Shown here piece by piece: positions 17,314-25,219 of a stretch of DNA of 64,000 nt. The translations under genes and the position numbers were made by a program. Source of the stretch: Desulfovibrio sp. X2 (lineage in GTDB: Bacteria > Desulfobacterota > Desulfovibrionia > Desulfovibrionales > Desulfovibrionaceae); the NCBI RefSeq assembly GCF_000422205.1, contig NZ_ATHV01000065.1, forward strand, positions 1 through 64,000. The letters are read 5' to 3'. Position 1 is the first letter of the stretch. Each line of letters begins with the position of its first letter. The notes under the pieces are model-generated. The model worked only from the letters and a program-made list of their open reading frames with translations, did not search any database and was not told where the DNA came from.

Positions 17314-18326
17314 GTCCCGCATCCGCGCTGCCGTATGCCGACACGCCCTGCGGCGAGCTGATCGCCGCCCGCCCCCACGTGAAGGACTTCCTGGCCTCCG
17401 TCGGCGTGGCCGCGCCGCGGCCGGACCTGCCGCTGGGCGCCCTGCTGGCGGGCCTCGACGAGGACGAGCTGGCCGACCTGGGCGTGGAGAAGGCGGACCT
17501 GCCCGGGCTCTTCGCGGACTTCATGGAGTCCATGGAAAAGATCGCCGAGCCGGGCGAGGAGCGCGTGCGCTCCGTGACCGTGCGCGGCGGCCACGACAAG
17601 TCCGGGGCCGCGGAGGCCCTGGACCTGACGCTCGCGCCCGGCGACGTGGTCTGCATCGTCGGCCCCACGGGCTCGGGCAAGAGCCGCTTCCTGGCGGACA
17701 TCGAGTGGCTGGCCCAGGGCGACACGCCCACGGGCCGGAGCGTCTTCCTGAACGGCCGCGCGCCCGATCCGGGCCTTCGCTTCTCCGCGCAGCGCAAGCT
17801 CGTGGCCCAGCTCTCCCAGAACATGAACTTCGTCATGGACCTCGGCGTGCGCGAATTCCTCTCCCTGCACGCCGAGAGCCGCATGATCGGGGAGCCGGAG
17901 CGGGCCGTGGAGGCCATCATCGCGCTCGGCAACGAGCTCGCGGGCGAGTCCTTCGGCCCCCACACGCCGCTCACCTCGCTCTCGGGCGGGCAGTCGCGCG
18001 CCCTGATGATCGCGGACACGGCGCTTTTGAGCGTCTCGCCCATCGTGCTCATCGACGAGATCGAGAACGCGGGCATCGACCGCCGCAAGGCGCTGAGGCT
18101 CCTCACGGACGAGAAGAAGATCGTGCTCATGGCCACGCACGACCCCATCCTGGCGCTGCTGGGCGACAGGCGCCTCGTCTTCGGCAACGGAGCGGTGCGC
18201 GCGGTCATCGAGACCAGCGGCCGCGAGCGGGAGATGCTCGCCGCCTTCGAGGACATGGACAGGCGGCTCTCGGCCGTGCGCGACGCCCTGCGCGCCGGGC
18301 AGCGGCTCGACCGGACGACCTTCTGA
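17310..18326 (+). CDS. Soluble ABC-type ATPase with an N-terminal DUF1858-like segment
   Basis: A 338-residue protein with no membrane segment and no permease gene nearby. Residues 12-78 form a helical module (GELIAARPHVKDFLASVGV) resembling the one on the binding-protein homologue at 13330. The ATPase core is complete: Walker A GPTGSGKS at 118-125, signature LSGGQ at 224-228, Walker B IVLIDE at 245-250 and switch His277. It is preceded by GGGGGAGGA and overlaps the GTPase by four bases. Soluble ABC ATPases often act in assembly or repair rather than transport; here the GTPase partner and shared module suggest cofactor or metallocentre work. This is inference only. Confidence 0.8.
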   Translation: MSPASALPYADTPCGELIAARPHVKDFLASVGVAAPRPDLPLGALLAGLDEDELADLGVEKADLPGLFADFMESMEKIAEPGEERVRSVTVRGGHDKSGAAEALDLTLAPGDVVCIVGPTGSGKSRFLADIEWLAQGDTPTGRSVFLNGRAPDPGLRFSAQRKLVAQLSQNMNFVMDLGVREFLSLHAESRMIGEPERAVEAIIALGNELAGESFGPHTPLTSLSGGQSRALMIADTALLSVSPIVLIDEIENAGIDRRKALRLLTDEKKIVLMATHDPILALLGDRRLVFGNGAVRAVIETSGREREMLAAFEDMDRRLSAVRDALRAGQRLDRTTF

Positions 18327-18330
18327 GGCC

Positions 18331-18360
18331 TCGCGAGGGCGCATCGCGGCCCTCTCGCGA
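18331..18360. terminator. Hairpin between convergent genes
   Basis: TCGCGAGGGC pairs with GGCCCTCTCGCGA with a two-base bulge. It sits between the convergent ABC-ATPase and VOC genes. There is no T-run on either side, so its role as a terminator is uncertain. Confidence 0.3.
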
Positions 18361-18392
18361 AGCCCCGTCGTTCCCTGCCTGCGGTCTCCCCG

Positions 18393-18839
18393 CTAGCTCC
18401 CCGGCGCGGCCTCGTCCGGCCCGACCTTGCCGTTCACGAACTCCAGATTGGGCTCCATGAGATAGAAAAGGTTGCCGTACGGATCCCTGAAGCGGGCCAT
18501 GCGGCCCCAGGGCATCTCGCGCGGCGAGTCCAGGAAGGAGACGCCCCGGGTCTGCCAGGACTCGTACACGGTATCGAAATCATCTACCTGGATGATGCAC
18601 AGCGGGGTCCTGTCTCCCGCCGACTGCCTGCCGATGAGCGCCCACTCCTCCTCGCTCGCGGCCTTGTTCAGGACGAGGTGGCACCCCTCCCCGCCCTGCG
18701 GCGCCACGGTCAGCCAGCGGAAGCCCCCGGGCAGCGGCAGGTCCCATGTCTTTTTGAAGCCCAGCACCCCGACGTAGTACTCCAAAGCCGTGTCATGGTC
18801 GTCCACGGTCAGGAAGATGTGGGAAATTGCGGCCTGCAT
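18393..18839 (-). CDS. VOC (glyoxalase/dioxygenase superfamily) protein
   Basis: This 148-residue protein has the paired beta-alpha-beta layout of the vicinal-oxygen-chelate fold: HIFLTVDDHDTALEYYVGVLGF at the start and FRDPYGNLFYLMEP near the end. A metal site could be built from H8, a mid-chain His and the terminal Glu. Such small proteins act as lyases, isomerases or resistance proteins; the substrate is not predictable. A strong GGAGGTGA Shine-Dalgarno precedes the ATG on the minus strand. It is monocistronic and convergent with the ABC-ATPase gene. Confidence 0.88.
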   Translation of the reverse strand: MQAAISHIFLTVDDHDTALEYYVGVLGFKKTWDLPLPGGFRWLTVAPQGGEGCHLVLNKAASEEEWALIGRQSAGDRTPLCIIQVDDFDTVYESWQTRGVSFLDSPREMPWGRMARFRDPYGNLFYLMEPNLEFVNGKVGPDEAAPGS

Positions 18840-19036
18840 GCTCACCTCCAGCGTTGCAGGTTGCGACGGTCCCTTTGCGGCGCATAGCATGAAATCCGGG
18901 GCGAACGCGAGCCCGGAGGGCGCGGCCGTCCGGGGAAAAACGGCTCTCCCGCGCCTGCCCGCGCCGCGCCTGGATCGAGCCCCTGCAACGTCCCCGAGGG
19001 CAGGAAAAAGATCGGCTGTCCCCCGCGCTGACCTTG

Positions 19037-19064
19037 TTGCGATAATCTCACGCGGATTTATATT
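19037..19064 (+). promoter_or_regulatory. Candidate sigma70 promoter of the molbindin gene
   Basis: TTGCGA at 19037-19042 and TATATT at 19059-19064 are separated by 16 nt, in an AT-rich patch about 70 nt ahead of the molbindin ATG. I looked for a ModE-type box (CGTTATAT palindrome) and did not find a convincing one. Confidence 0.45.
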
Positions 19065-19136
19065 TACGTGACCATATGCCAGTTCTGACGCAATGCGCGC
19101 CGGACGACGCCAACCATCCAGCAAGGGAGAACCATA

Positions 19137-19562
19137 ATGAAGACCAGCGCCCGCAACAGCTTCACCGGCACCGTGTCCCAGATCCGCACCGGCACCATCC
19201 TCTCCGAGGTCGAGGTCAAGACCGCCTCCGGCCTGGCCGTGGTCTCGGTCATCACCAACGAGAGCAAGGCCGCCCTGGGCGTGGCCGAGGGCAAGAAGCT
19301 CACGGCCATCGTCAAGGCGCCCTGGGTCATCCTGGTCAAGGATTCCGAGCTCGAGAAGACCAGCGCCCGCAACCGCTACCAGGGCACGATCACGGCCATC
19401 AACGAGGGCTCCATCTCGGCCGAGGTCATCGGCAAGCTCGAGGACGGCACCGTGATGTGCGCCCTGATCACCGACGAGAGCGTCAAGAAGCTCGGCCTCA
19501 AGGTCGGCGAGAAGACCTGGTTCCTGTTCAAGGCCTTCTCCGTGATCCTGAACGCCGAGTAG
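19137..19562 (+). CDS. Molbindin (tandem Mop/TOBE domains)
   Basis: A 141-residue cytosolic molybdate/tungstate-binding protein made of two Mop repeats, about residues 1-70 and 72-141. Each starts with the diagnostic SARN motif (4-7 and 76-79) followed by a Gly, and each ends with a hydrophobic strand (APWVILV; FKAFSVIL). Molbindins buffer oxyanion for molybdopterin enzymes such as formate dehydrogenases, which are abundant in sulfate reducers. No ModABC or ModE gene is adjacent. Confidence 0.93.
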   Translation: MKTSARNSFTGTVSQIRTGTILSEVEVKTASGLAVVSVITNESKAALGVAEGKKLTAIVKAPWVILVKDSELEKTSARNRYQGTITAINEGSISAEVIGKLEDGTVMCALITDESVKKLGLKVGEKTWFLFKAFSVILNAE

Positions 19563-19700
19563 CCGTTCCACGCCCCGCGCGCCTTCCCGCCCGCAGCCCG
19601 TCCGCGGCGGGAAGGCCGCCCTGGGCCGTCGCCCTCCATCCGTCCATCTCCCTGCGCCCTTCCTCTTCCCCTTCCTCCCGCCATGCGCTAAATCGAAACA

Positions 19701-20795
19701 ATGATCGAACTGACGCACGCGCTGATCGAGGACTACCTGCGCCGCGCCCACGGTCCCGGGACGCGGCTTCTGGCCGCGGGCTCCATAGGCAGCCTGGACG
19801 CGCAGGGCATGAAGCGCTTCGGCTACGGCAAGCCAGTGCTGGTGCGCTTCGCCGTGCGCACGCCGGGAGGTGCCGAGGAGGAGCGCGAGGCCGTCGTCTC
19901 GGTGATGAAGGGCGACGCCTACGGCCACCAGTACTACTGGGACCGCGCGGCAATCCTGCTCTTCCAGTACGAGACCGGCGGCCGCATGGAGCGCCACGTG
20001 AAGCCGCTCGGCGTCGGCTACGTGGACGGCGCGGGCAGGCTCGTGCCGCTGGACGCGCCGCAGGAGTTCTTCATCGTCAACGAGCGGCTGCCCGGCCACG
20101 ACTACTTCCTGGACCTCGACCGCATCCGGAAGCAGGGCCTGGCCGAGGGCGACGAGGCCATGGCCCGTGCCTTCGCCCGCTGGCTGGCCGGAGTGCACGC
20201 CGGGAAAAAGGACGATCCGCACCTCTACCGGCGCCGCATCCGCGACCTCATCGGCTCGAGCGAGTGCATCATGGGCCTCGTGGACGAGGCCTACCCGCGC
20301 GGCTACGAGGCCTTTCCCGAGGAGAGGTTCCGCGCCCTGGAGCAGAGCCTCATCGACTGGCGCTGGCGGCTCAAGCGGTACGCGCGCAGGCTCTGCGCAG
20401 TGCACGGCGACTTCCACCCCTGGAACGTGCTCGTGGACGGAGGCGACTTCCGGGTGCTGGACCGCAGCCGGGGAGAGCACGGCGAGGCCGCGGGCGACCT
20501 GGCGGCCATGGCCGTGAACTACCTGCTCTGGGGCATCCTGGACGGGCCGCGCATGGAAGGCGCCTTCCTCACCCTCTGGACGGGCTTCTTCGAGGAGTAC
20601 CTGGCCGCCACGGGCGACCGCGAGGTGCTCGAGGTCATCGGCCCCTTCTTCGCCTTCAGGGCGCTGGTCGTGGCCTCGCCGCAGTGGTACCCGGACCACC
20701 CGCCCGAGGTCCGCGCGGCCCTCTTCCGCTTCCTCGAGCGGGCGCTCTCCCGCGCGCCCTTCGACTACACGGACGTGAACGGATACCTGGCGTGA
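19701..20795 (+). CDS. Aminoglycoside-phosphotransferase-like kinase (APH/choline-kinase fold)
   Basis: A 364-residue kinase-fold protein with the Brenner motif HGDFHPWN (H235, D237, N242) and the metal-binding Asp in FRVLDRSRGE. The latter reads LDRS, not the usual IDFG/IDWE, so catalysis should be checked. It overlaps the CysC-like kinase gene by four bases (GTGA), so the two proteins are made together. Nothing indicates antibiotic resistance; the family also phosphorylates sugars, choline or amino acids. The paired kinase suggests a shared small-molecule pathway. Confidence 0.8.
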   Translation: MIELTHALIEDYLRRAHGPGTRLLAAGSIGSLDAQGMKRFGYGKPVLVRFAVRTPGGAEEEREAVVSVMKGDAYGHQYYWDRAAILLFQYETGGRMERHVKPLGVGYVDGAGRLVPLDAPQEFFIVNERLPGHDYFLDLDRIRKQGLAEGDEAMARAFARWLAGVHAGKKDDPHLYRRRIRDLIGSSECIMGLVDEAYPRGYEAFPEERFRALEQSLIDWRWRLKRYARRLCAVHGDFHPWNVLVDGGDFRVLDRSRGEHGEAAGDLAAMAVNYLLWGILDGPRMEGAFLTLWTGFFEEYLAATGDREVLEVIGPFFAFRALVVASPQWYPDHPPEVRAALFRFLERALSRAPFDYTDVNGYLA

Positions 20796-21436
20796 AGAAC
20801 GGCGGGCGCGTGAACGGCAGGAACGGCCGCAGTGAGACGGGCGGCCCGTCCGCCGGGGAAGGCTGGGCCGTGTGGATCACGGGGCTGCCCGGATCGGGCA
20901 AGAGCACCGTGGCCCGGGCCGTGGTCGAGGGGCTGACCAGGCGCGGCTTCGCGGCCGTGCGCCTGTCCATGGACGAACGGCGCAAGCAGTATTTCCCGAA
21001 TCCCGACTACTCCGCCGAGGAGCGCGAGAAGGCCTACGCCATGTTCGTGGACGAGGCGGCCTTCATGGTGCGCAGCGGCAAGGGCGTGGTCATGGACGGC
21101 ACGGCCCCGCGCCTGGAGATGCGCCGCCGCGCGCGCAGGCTCATCCCCCGCTTCGCCGAGATCTTCCTGCGCTGCCCCGTGGGCACGGCCATGCGGCGCG
21201 AGGCCGCGCGGCCCGAGGGGCTGGTCATGGCCGGGCTCTACGAGAAGGCCCTGCGCCGCCAGAAGACCGGCGAGCAGGTCGCCGGACTCGGCCTCGTGCC
21301 CGGCGTGGACGTACCCTTCGAGGAGGACAGGAAGGCCGAGTGCGTCATCGACGCGGGCACCCTCTCCGAGGACGAGGTCTGCTCGCGCGCCGTGGCCTTC
21401 GTCTTCCTCTGGCTCGTGGACCATTACGGCACCTGA
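20792..21436 (+). CDS. CysC-like (adenylylsulfate-kinase-type) P-loop kinase
   Basis: A 214-residue P-loop kinase starting with GTG inside the stop region of the previous gene. After a 24-residue disordered lead it shows Walker A GLPGSGKS at 31-38 and a late GLYEKA plus PGVDVPFEE block that matches the GLYKKA and GIDSPYE landmarks of APS kinase. The usual LDGDNVR motif reads LSMDERRKQY, so the acceptor may not be APS. If it does make PAPS it could feed the sulfotransferase at 32719; dissimilatory sulfate reduction itself does not need PAPS. An internal GTG at 20810 is an alternative start. Confidence 0.75.
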   Translation: MKNGGRVNGRNGRSETGGPSAGEGWAVWITGLPGSGKSTVARAVVEGLTRRGFAAVRLSMDERRKQYFPNPDYSAEEREKAYAMFVDEAAFMVRSGKGVVMDGTAPRLEMRRRARRLIPRFAEIFLRCPVGTAMRREAARPEGLVMAGLYEKALRRQKTGEQVAGLGLVPGVDVPFEEDRKAECVIDAGTLSEDEVCSRAVAFVFLWLVDHYGT

Positions 21437-21556
21437 GCCGCCTCTCCCCCGCCCCATCCGCCATGCGGCACTTGACAAAGCGGCCGCAGACCACAATGAA
21501 GTCCTGGCCCGCGGTGCGGGTAGATGAACAGCTCAGCGATGACTAATTTCATTTGT

Positions 21557-21681
21557 CAGGCCGCTCAAAAAGGGCCGGATGCAAGGCGCAAGAAAAATTC
21601 GAGCCCGACGCGTATCTTCACATACGCGAGGGGTTGAATTTTTCGCAGCAACGCAGCAGATGGCCCTTTTTCAGCGGCCTG
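21557..21681 (+). repeat. Palindromic dispersed repeat, copy 3, in the miaB leader
   Basis: Outer arms CAGGCCGCT and AGCGGCCTG are a perfect inverted repeat next to A5 and T5 tracts. Inner arms AAAAATTCGAGCCC and GGGGTTGAATTTTT pair with one mismatch and one wobble, and the core is CGCGTA/TACGCG. Conserved single-copy blocks GATGCAAGGCGCAAG and TTTCGCAGC match copies 1 and 2. Its final base is the first of the GGAGA Shine-Dalgarno of miaB. A perfect -35 box (TTGACA, 21472) lies upstream with no clear -10. Confidence 0.88.
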
Positions 21682-21689
21682 GAGACGAG

Positions 21690-23069
21690 ATGCGATTCCA
21701 CGTTATTACCTTCGGCTGCCAGATGAACGTCGGCGACTCGGACTGGCTCTCCCGCTCGCTCCTCGCCCTGGGGTGGGAGAGGGTCCCGGCCGCCGAGGCC
21801 GACGTCGTGGTGGTCAACACCTGCAGCGTGCGCAAAAAGCCGGAAGAGAAGGTCTACAGTCTGCTCGGCCGCCTGCGCGACATGATGCAGGGCCGCCCCG
21901 GAACCTTCGTGGCCGTGGGCGGCTGCCTGGCGCAGCAGGTGGGGGCCGACTTCTTCGGCCGCTTCCCCCACGTGCGCCTGGTCTTCGGCACGGACGCCAC
22001 GGCCTCCGTGCCCCAGGCCCTGGCGCGCCTGGCCGCGGAGCCCAGGCTCCGCCTCTCGCTCCTGGACTTCAGCGAGGAGTACGCCCCGCGCGAGCGCCCG
22101 GACCTCGCGGGCGGCGGACAGGTCGTGCCCGACCAGGCCTTCGTGACCATCATGCAGGGCTGCGACAACTTCTGCGCCTACTGCATCGTGCCCCACGTGC
22201 GGGGACGGCAGAAGTCGCGCGCGGCGGCCGACGTGCTCGCCGAGTGCCGCGAGTGGCTTGGCGCGGGCGCGTCCGAGTTGACGCTGCTCGGCCAGAACGT
22301 CAACTCCTACGGCCAGGACGCCGCGGGCGACGGCACGAGCTTCGCGGAGCTCCTGTACCGCGTGGCCGAGCTGCCCGGACTGCGCCGCCTGCGCTTCACC
22401 ACCTCGCACCCCAAGGACATCGCGCCCGAGGTCATCCGCGCCTTCGCCGAGCTGCCCGTGCTCGCCCCGCACCTGCATCTTCCGCTGCAGTCCGGCTCGG
22501 ACAGGATCCTCGCCCTCATGGGCCGCAAGTACGACCGCGCGCGCTACCTCGAGATCGTGGCCGCGCTGCGCGAGGCGCGCCCCGAGCTGACGCTCTCCAC
22601 CGACCTCATCGTCGGCTTCCCCACCGAGACCGAGGAGGAATTCGGCGAGACGCTCTCCGTGGTCGAGGAGGTGGGCTTCGAGTCGAGCTTCTTCTTCCTT
22701 TATAATGATCGTCCGGGCGTGCGCTCGGTGAAGATCGAGCCCAAGGTCTCCGAGGCCGTGAAGACGCGCCGCCTCCTCGAGCTGCAGGCCCTGCAGGACG
22801 GCCTGACCGAGAAGGCCTACGCCGCGCTCGTGGGCACCGAGACAGAGATCATGTACGTGGGCAGGAGCCGCGTGGACCGCGACGCCGAGGGGAGCGCCCT
22901 GGCCGAGGGGCTGACCTCCTGGGCCGGTCGCGACGCCTGGGGCCGGGTGGTCAACGTGGCGGTTTCGGGCGATGCGGATTTGACCGGCGCCTTCGCCCGT
23001 GTCAAGATCGAAAAGGCCAAGAAGCATTCCCTCACCGCCACGCAACTGGGGGCGACATGGTCGAAGTGA
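21690..23069 (+). CDS. miaB: tRNA-2-methylthio-N6-dimethylallyladenosine synthase
   Basis: Radical-SAM methylthiotransferase that adds a methylthio group to i6A37 of tRNAs. The 459-residue protein has the N-terminal UPF0004 domain (Cys in TFGCQMN, NTCSVR and GGCLAQ bind the auxiliary cluster), the radical-SAM C158-x3-C162-x2-C165 motif in GCDNFCAYCIVP, and a C-terminal TRAM domain. ATG 21690 was chosen because the UPF0004 domain begins there and GGAGA precedes it. It overlaps the next gene by 13 nt. Confidence 0.96.
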   Translation: MRFHVITFGCQMNVGDSDWLSRSLLALGWERVPAAEADVVVVNTCSVRKKPEEKVYSLLGRLRDMMQGRPGTFVAVGGCLAQQVGADFFGRFPHVRLVFGTDATASVPQALARLAAEPRLRLSLLDFSEEYAPRERPDLAGGGQVVPDQAFVTIMQGCDNFCAYCIVPHVRGRQKSRAAADVLAECREWLGAGASELTLLGQNVNSYGQDAAGDGTSFAELLYRVAELPGLRRLRFTTSHPKDIAPEVIRAFAELPVLAPHLHLPLQSGSDRILALMGRKYDRARYLEIVAALREARPELTLSTDLIVGFPTETEEEFGETLSVVEEVGFESSFFFLYNDRPGVRSVKIEPKVSEAVKTRRLLELQALQDGLTEKAYAALVGTETEIMYVGRSRVDRDAEGSALAEGLTSWAGRDAWGRVVNVAVSGDADLTGAFARVKIEKAKKHSLTATQLGATWSK

Positions 23070-23548
23070 AGGTTTTCGGACTTGCGCTGGACGAAGATTC
23101 CCAGGTGCCCATCCTGATCCTCAAGGACATGGGCGAAGAGAAGGCGCTGCCCATATGGATCGGCGCCATGGAAGCCATGTCCATCTCCATGGCGCTGAAC
23201 GACGTGGCCCTGCCGCGTCCCATGACCCACGACCTGCTGCTCTCCGTGATCCACCAGATGGGCGGCGAGATAAAGGCCGTGGAGGTCGTGGACCTGCGCG
23301 AGGGCACCTACTACGCCGAGATCGAGGTGGCCACGAACAACGACGTGCGGCGCATCGACGCGCGCCCCTCGGACGCCATCGCCCTGGCCATCCGCGCCAA
23401 GGCGCCCATCCGCGTGGCCGAGCAGGTGCTGGAGCAGGCCGCGAGCGACGGCAAGACCCCGGGCAAGCCCGTGCTGCGCGGCGAGGACGCCAACAAGTGG
23501 AACGACATCCTCGAGAAGTTCGACCCCGAGGACAAATACAAGATGTGA
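23057..23548 (+). CDS. Bifunctional nuclease (BFN/DUF151) family protein
   Basis: A 163-residue cytosolic protein of the DUF151 family, whose plant and Thermotoga members have nuclease activity. Typical segments are LPIWIGAMEAMSISMAL near 31-47, MTHDLLLSVI, and RPSDAIALAIR near 103-113. The start overlaps the end of miaB, so translation is coupled, an arrangement I consider common in this lineage (recollection). Its in vivo role is unclear. Confidence 0.9.
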   Translation: MVEVKVFGLALDEDSQVPILILKDMGEEKALPIWIGAMEAMSISMALNDVALPRPMTHDLLLSVIHQMGGEIKAVEVVDLREGTYYAEIEVATNNDVRRIDARPSDAIALAIRAKAPIRVAEQVLEQAASDGKTPGKPVLRGEDANKWNDILEKFDPEDKYKM

Positions 23549-23597
23549 TCCCGCCGCACACGGCGCGATATCTTCCCCTTCAGCCCAAGACACCGCG

Positions 23598-24254
23598 ATG
23601 ATCGACCTGCACACCCACTCCACCTTCTCCGACGGCGAGCTCATCCCGGCGGAACTCGTCCGCCGCGCCAAGGTCGCGGGCTACAAGGCCCTGGCCGTCA
23701 CCGACCACGCCGACCTCTCGAACCTCGAGCACAACATCGCCAACGTGCTGCGCCTGACTAGGCGCTACGGCGCGTTCGCGGGCATCGACCTGCTGGCCGG
23801 GGCGGAGATCACCCACGTGCCGCCCGCGCTCATCCCCGAGACCATCGCCATGGCCCGCAAGGCCGGGGCGGAGATCGTGGTCGTGCACGGCGAGACCGTG
23901 GTCGAGCCGGTGGAGCGCGGCACCAACCTGGCGGCTATCGAGGGCGGCTGCGACGTGCTCGCCCACCCCGGCCTGATCACCCCGGAGGAGGCGGCCCTCG
24001 CCGCCGAGAAGGGGGTCTTCCTCGAGATCACCACGCGCGGCGGCCACAGCCTGTCCAACGGCCACGTGGCCGCGGTGGCCCGCGCCGCCGGCGCCCGCCT
24101 GGTCATCAACAACGACGCCCACGCCCCGCGCGACCTCGTCGGGCCGGAGCTTCGGCGCGCCGTGGCCCTGGGCGCGGGGCTCAGCCAGGCCGAATACGAG
24201 GCCTGCGAGGCCAATTCCCGCGAACTCGCCGCCCGGCTCCTGGGCCTGCGCTGA
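23598..24254 (+). CDS. PHP-domain phosphoesterase
   Basis: A 218-residue cytosolic metal-dependent phosphoesterase of the histidinol-phosphatase/YcdX type. HTHSTFSDGE at residues 5-14 gives the first metal ligands, VTDHAD the next, and later His residues in VVHGE, LAHPG and NNDAH complete a trinuclear site. It lies 49 nt after the bifunctional-nuclease gene in a rightward run. Without other his genes nearby I cannot assign histidinol phosphate as the substrate. Confidence 0.88.
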   Translation: MIDLHTHSTFSDGELIPAELVRRAKVAGYKALAVTDHADLSNLEHNIANVLRLTRRYGAFAGIDLLAGAEITHVPPALIPETIAMARKAGAEIVVVHGETVVEPVERGTNLAAIEGGCDVLAHPGLITPEEAALAAEKGVFLEITTRGGHSLSNGHVAAVARAAGARLVINNDAHAPRDLVGPELRRAVALGAGLSQAEYEACEANSRELAARLLGLR

Positions 24255-24273
24255 GAACTTCCCGGAGGAGACG

Positions 24274-25167
24274 ATGAGCGACCAGGCTCGGCCCGAGCCG
24301 CGGCAGGCGGACCTCGAACGGCTGCTCATGGAGACCACGCGCGCGGCCTGCCGCCAGCAGATGCTCTCCTTCGCCAAGATCATGCGCGACCTGCTGCTGG
24401 CGAAAAAGGTGCCGCCCGCAGTGCTCAACGCGGCCATCCGCGAAGCCTTCGACGAGTACAAGGACCTCGGCGGCCTGCCCGAGGAGGCGTTCTCCGCGCT
24501 CTTGCGCGAGATCTACCTCTACGGACAGCCCGAGGGGCTGGCCGACGATCCCCTGGGCATGATCCTGGCCGAGCACGGGCTGCGCTCCGGCGGGACGCAC
24601 AGGCTGCTGCACCCTGCGGGCTCGCCCAAGGACAAGGCCGCGCGCGAGGCCTACGTCAAGGGCGCGGTGCCCTGGCCGCTCGTGCGCTACCTGCTCATCG
24701 GCGTGCGCGGCACGGTGCCCCATTTCGATCCCTTCGACTCCACGCCGCTCCTCTTCGGGCCGCACAACGAGCAGCTCATCGGACTGGCAGACCGCGCCAG
24801 GGAGATGGCGGACGCCCACCGCGTGCGCTTCGCGGACGGCCGCACCGTGGTCGACTGGCAGACCCTCTACGCCAGGCCGGAATGCCTCGTCCTGGCGCGG
24901 GAGTTCATCGCCTTCGTGCTCAAGGGGCTGGACGTGCTGGGCCCCCAGCGGCTGCAGAACATCCTGGAGAACCTGCGCCACCGCGACATCCAGGCGGGCA
25001 ACGAGGACGCGCTGCGCCGCCAGATTCCCGAGGACGACGCGGCCCAGCTCGTGCGCGGGCTGAAGACAGCGCTCACGCGCCTGGAAAAAGTTCCCGGACA
25101 GGACAAGCCCGCGCCCGCGCCCCGGGCGGCCGCCCGGGCGGCATCTCCCAAAACTCCGGCCCGGTAA
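24274..25167 (+). CDS. Conserved-looking hypothetical protein
   Basis: I do not recognise this 297-residue protein. It has no signal peptide or membrane segment. Residues 1-260 are rich in amphipathic helices (for example QQMLSFAKIMRDLLLAKK), contain a central HFDPFDSTPLLFGPHNEQLIG stretch, and end in an Ala/Pro-rich tail. It follows the PHP gene by 19 nt with CCGGAGGAG as Shine-Dalgarno. GC-skewed third positions indicate that it is truly coding. The context (miaB, BFN, PHP, sirtuin) gives no firm clue. Confidence 0.78.
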   Translation: MSDQARPEPRQADLERLLMETTRAACRQQMLSFAKIMRDLLLAKKVPPAVLNAAIREAFDEYKDLGGLPEEAFSALLREIYLYGQPEGLADDPLGMILAEHGLRSGGTHRLLHPAGSPKDKAAREAYVKGAVPWPLVRYLLIGVRGTVPHFDPFDSTPLLFGPHNEQLIGLADRAREMADAHRVRFADGRTVVDWQTLYARPECLVLAREFIAFVLKGLDVLGPQRLQNILENLRHRDIQAGNEDALRRQIPEDDAAQLVRGLKTALTRLEKVPGQDKPAPAPRAAARAASPKTPAR

Positions 25168-25219
25168 GCTCCCCTCCCCCCCTTCCGCCCCGCAAAGACA
25201 AGTGCTATAGGGCCACCCC

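Noticed and set aside
19045-19075. ModE operator ahead of the molbindin gene
   Set aside because: The AT-rich patch fits a -10 box; no CGTTATAT palindrome with correct spacing is present.
19701-20795. Aminoglycoside resistance gene
   Set aside because: Only the general APH fold motifs are present. The metal motif is LDRS and the context is a CysC-like kinase, with nothing pointing to resistance.
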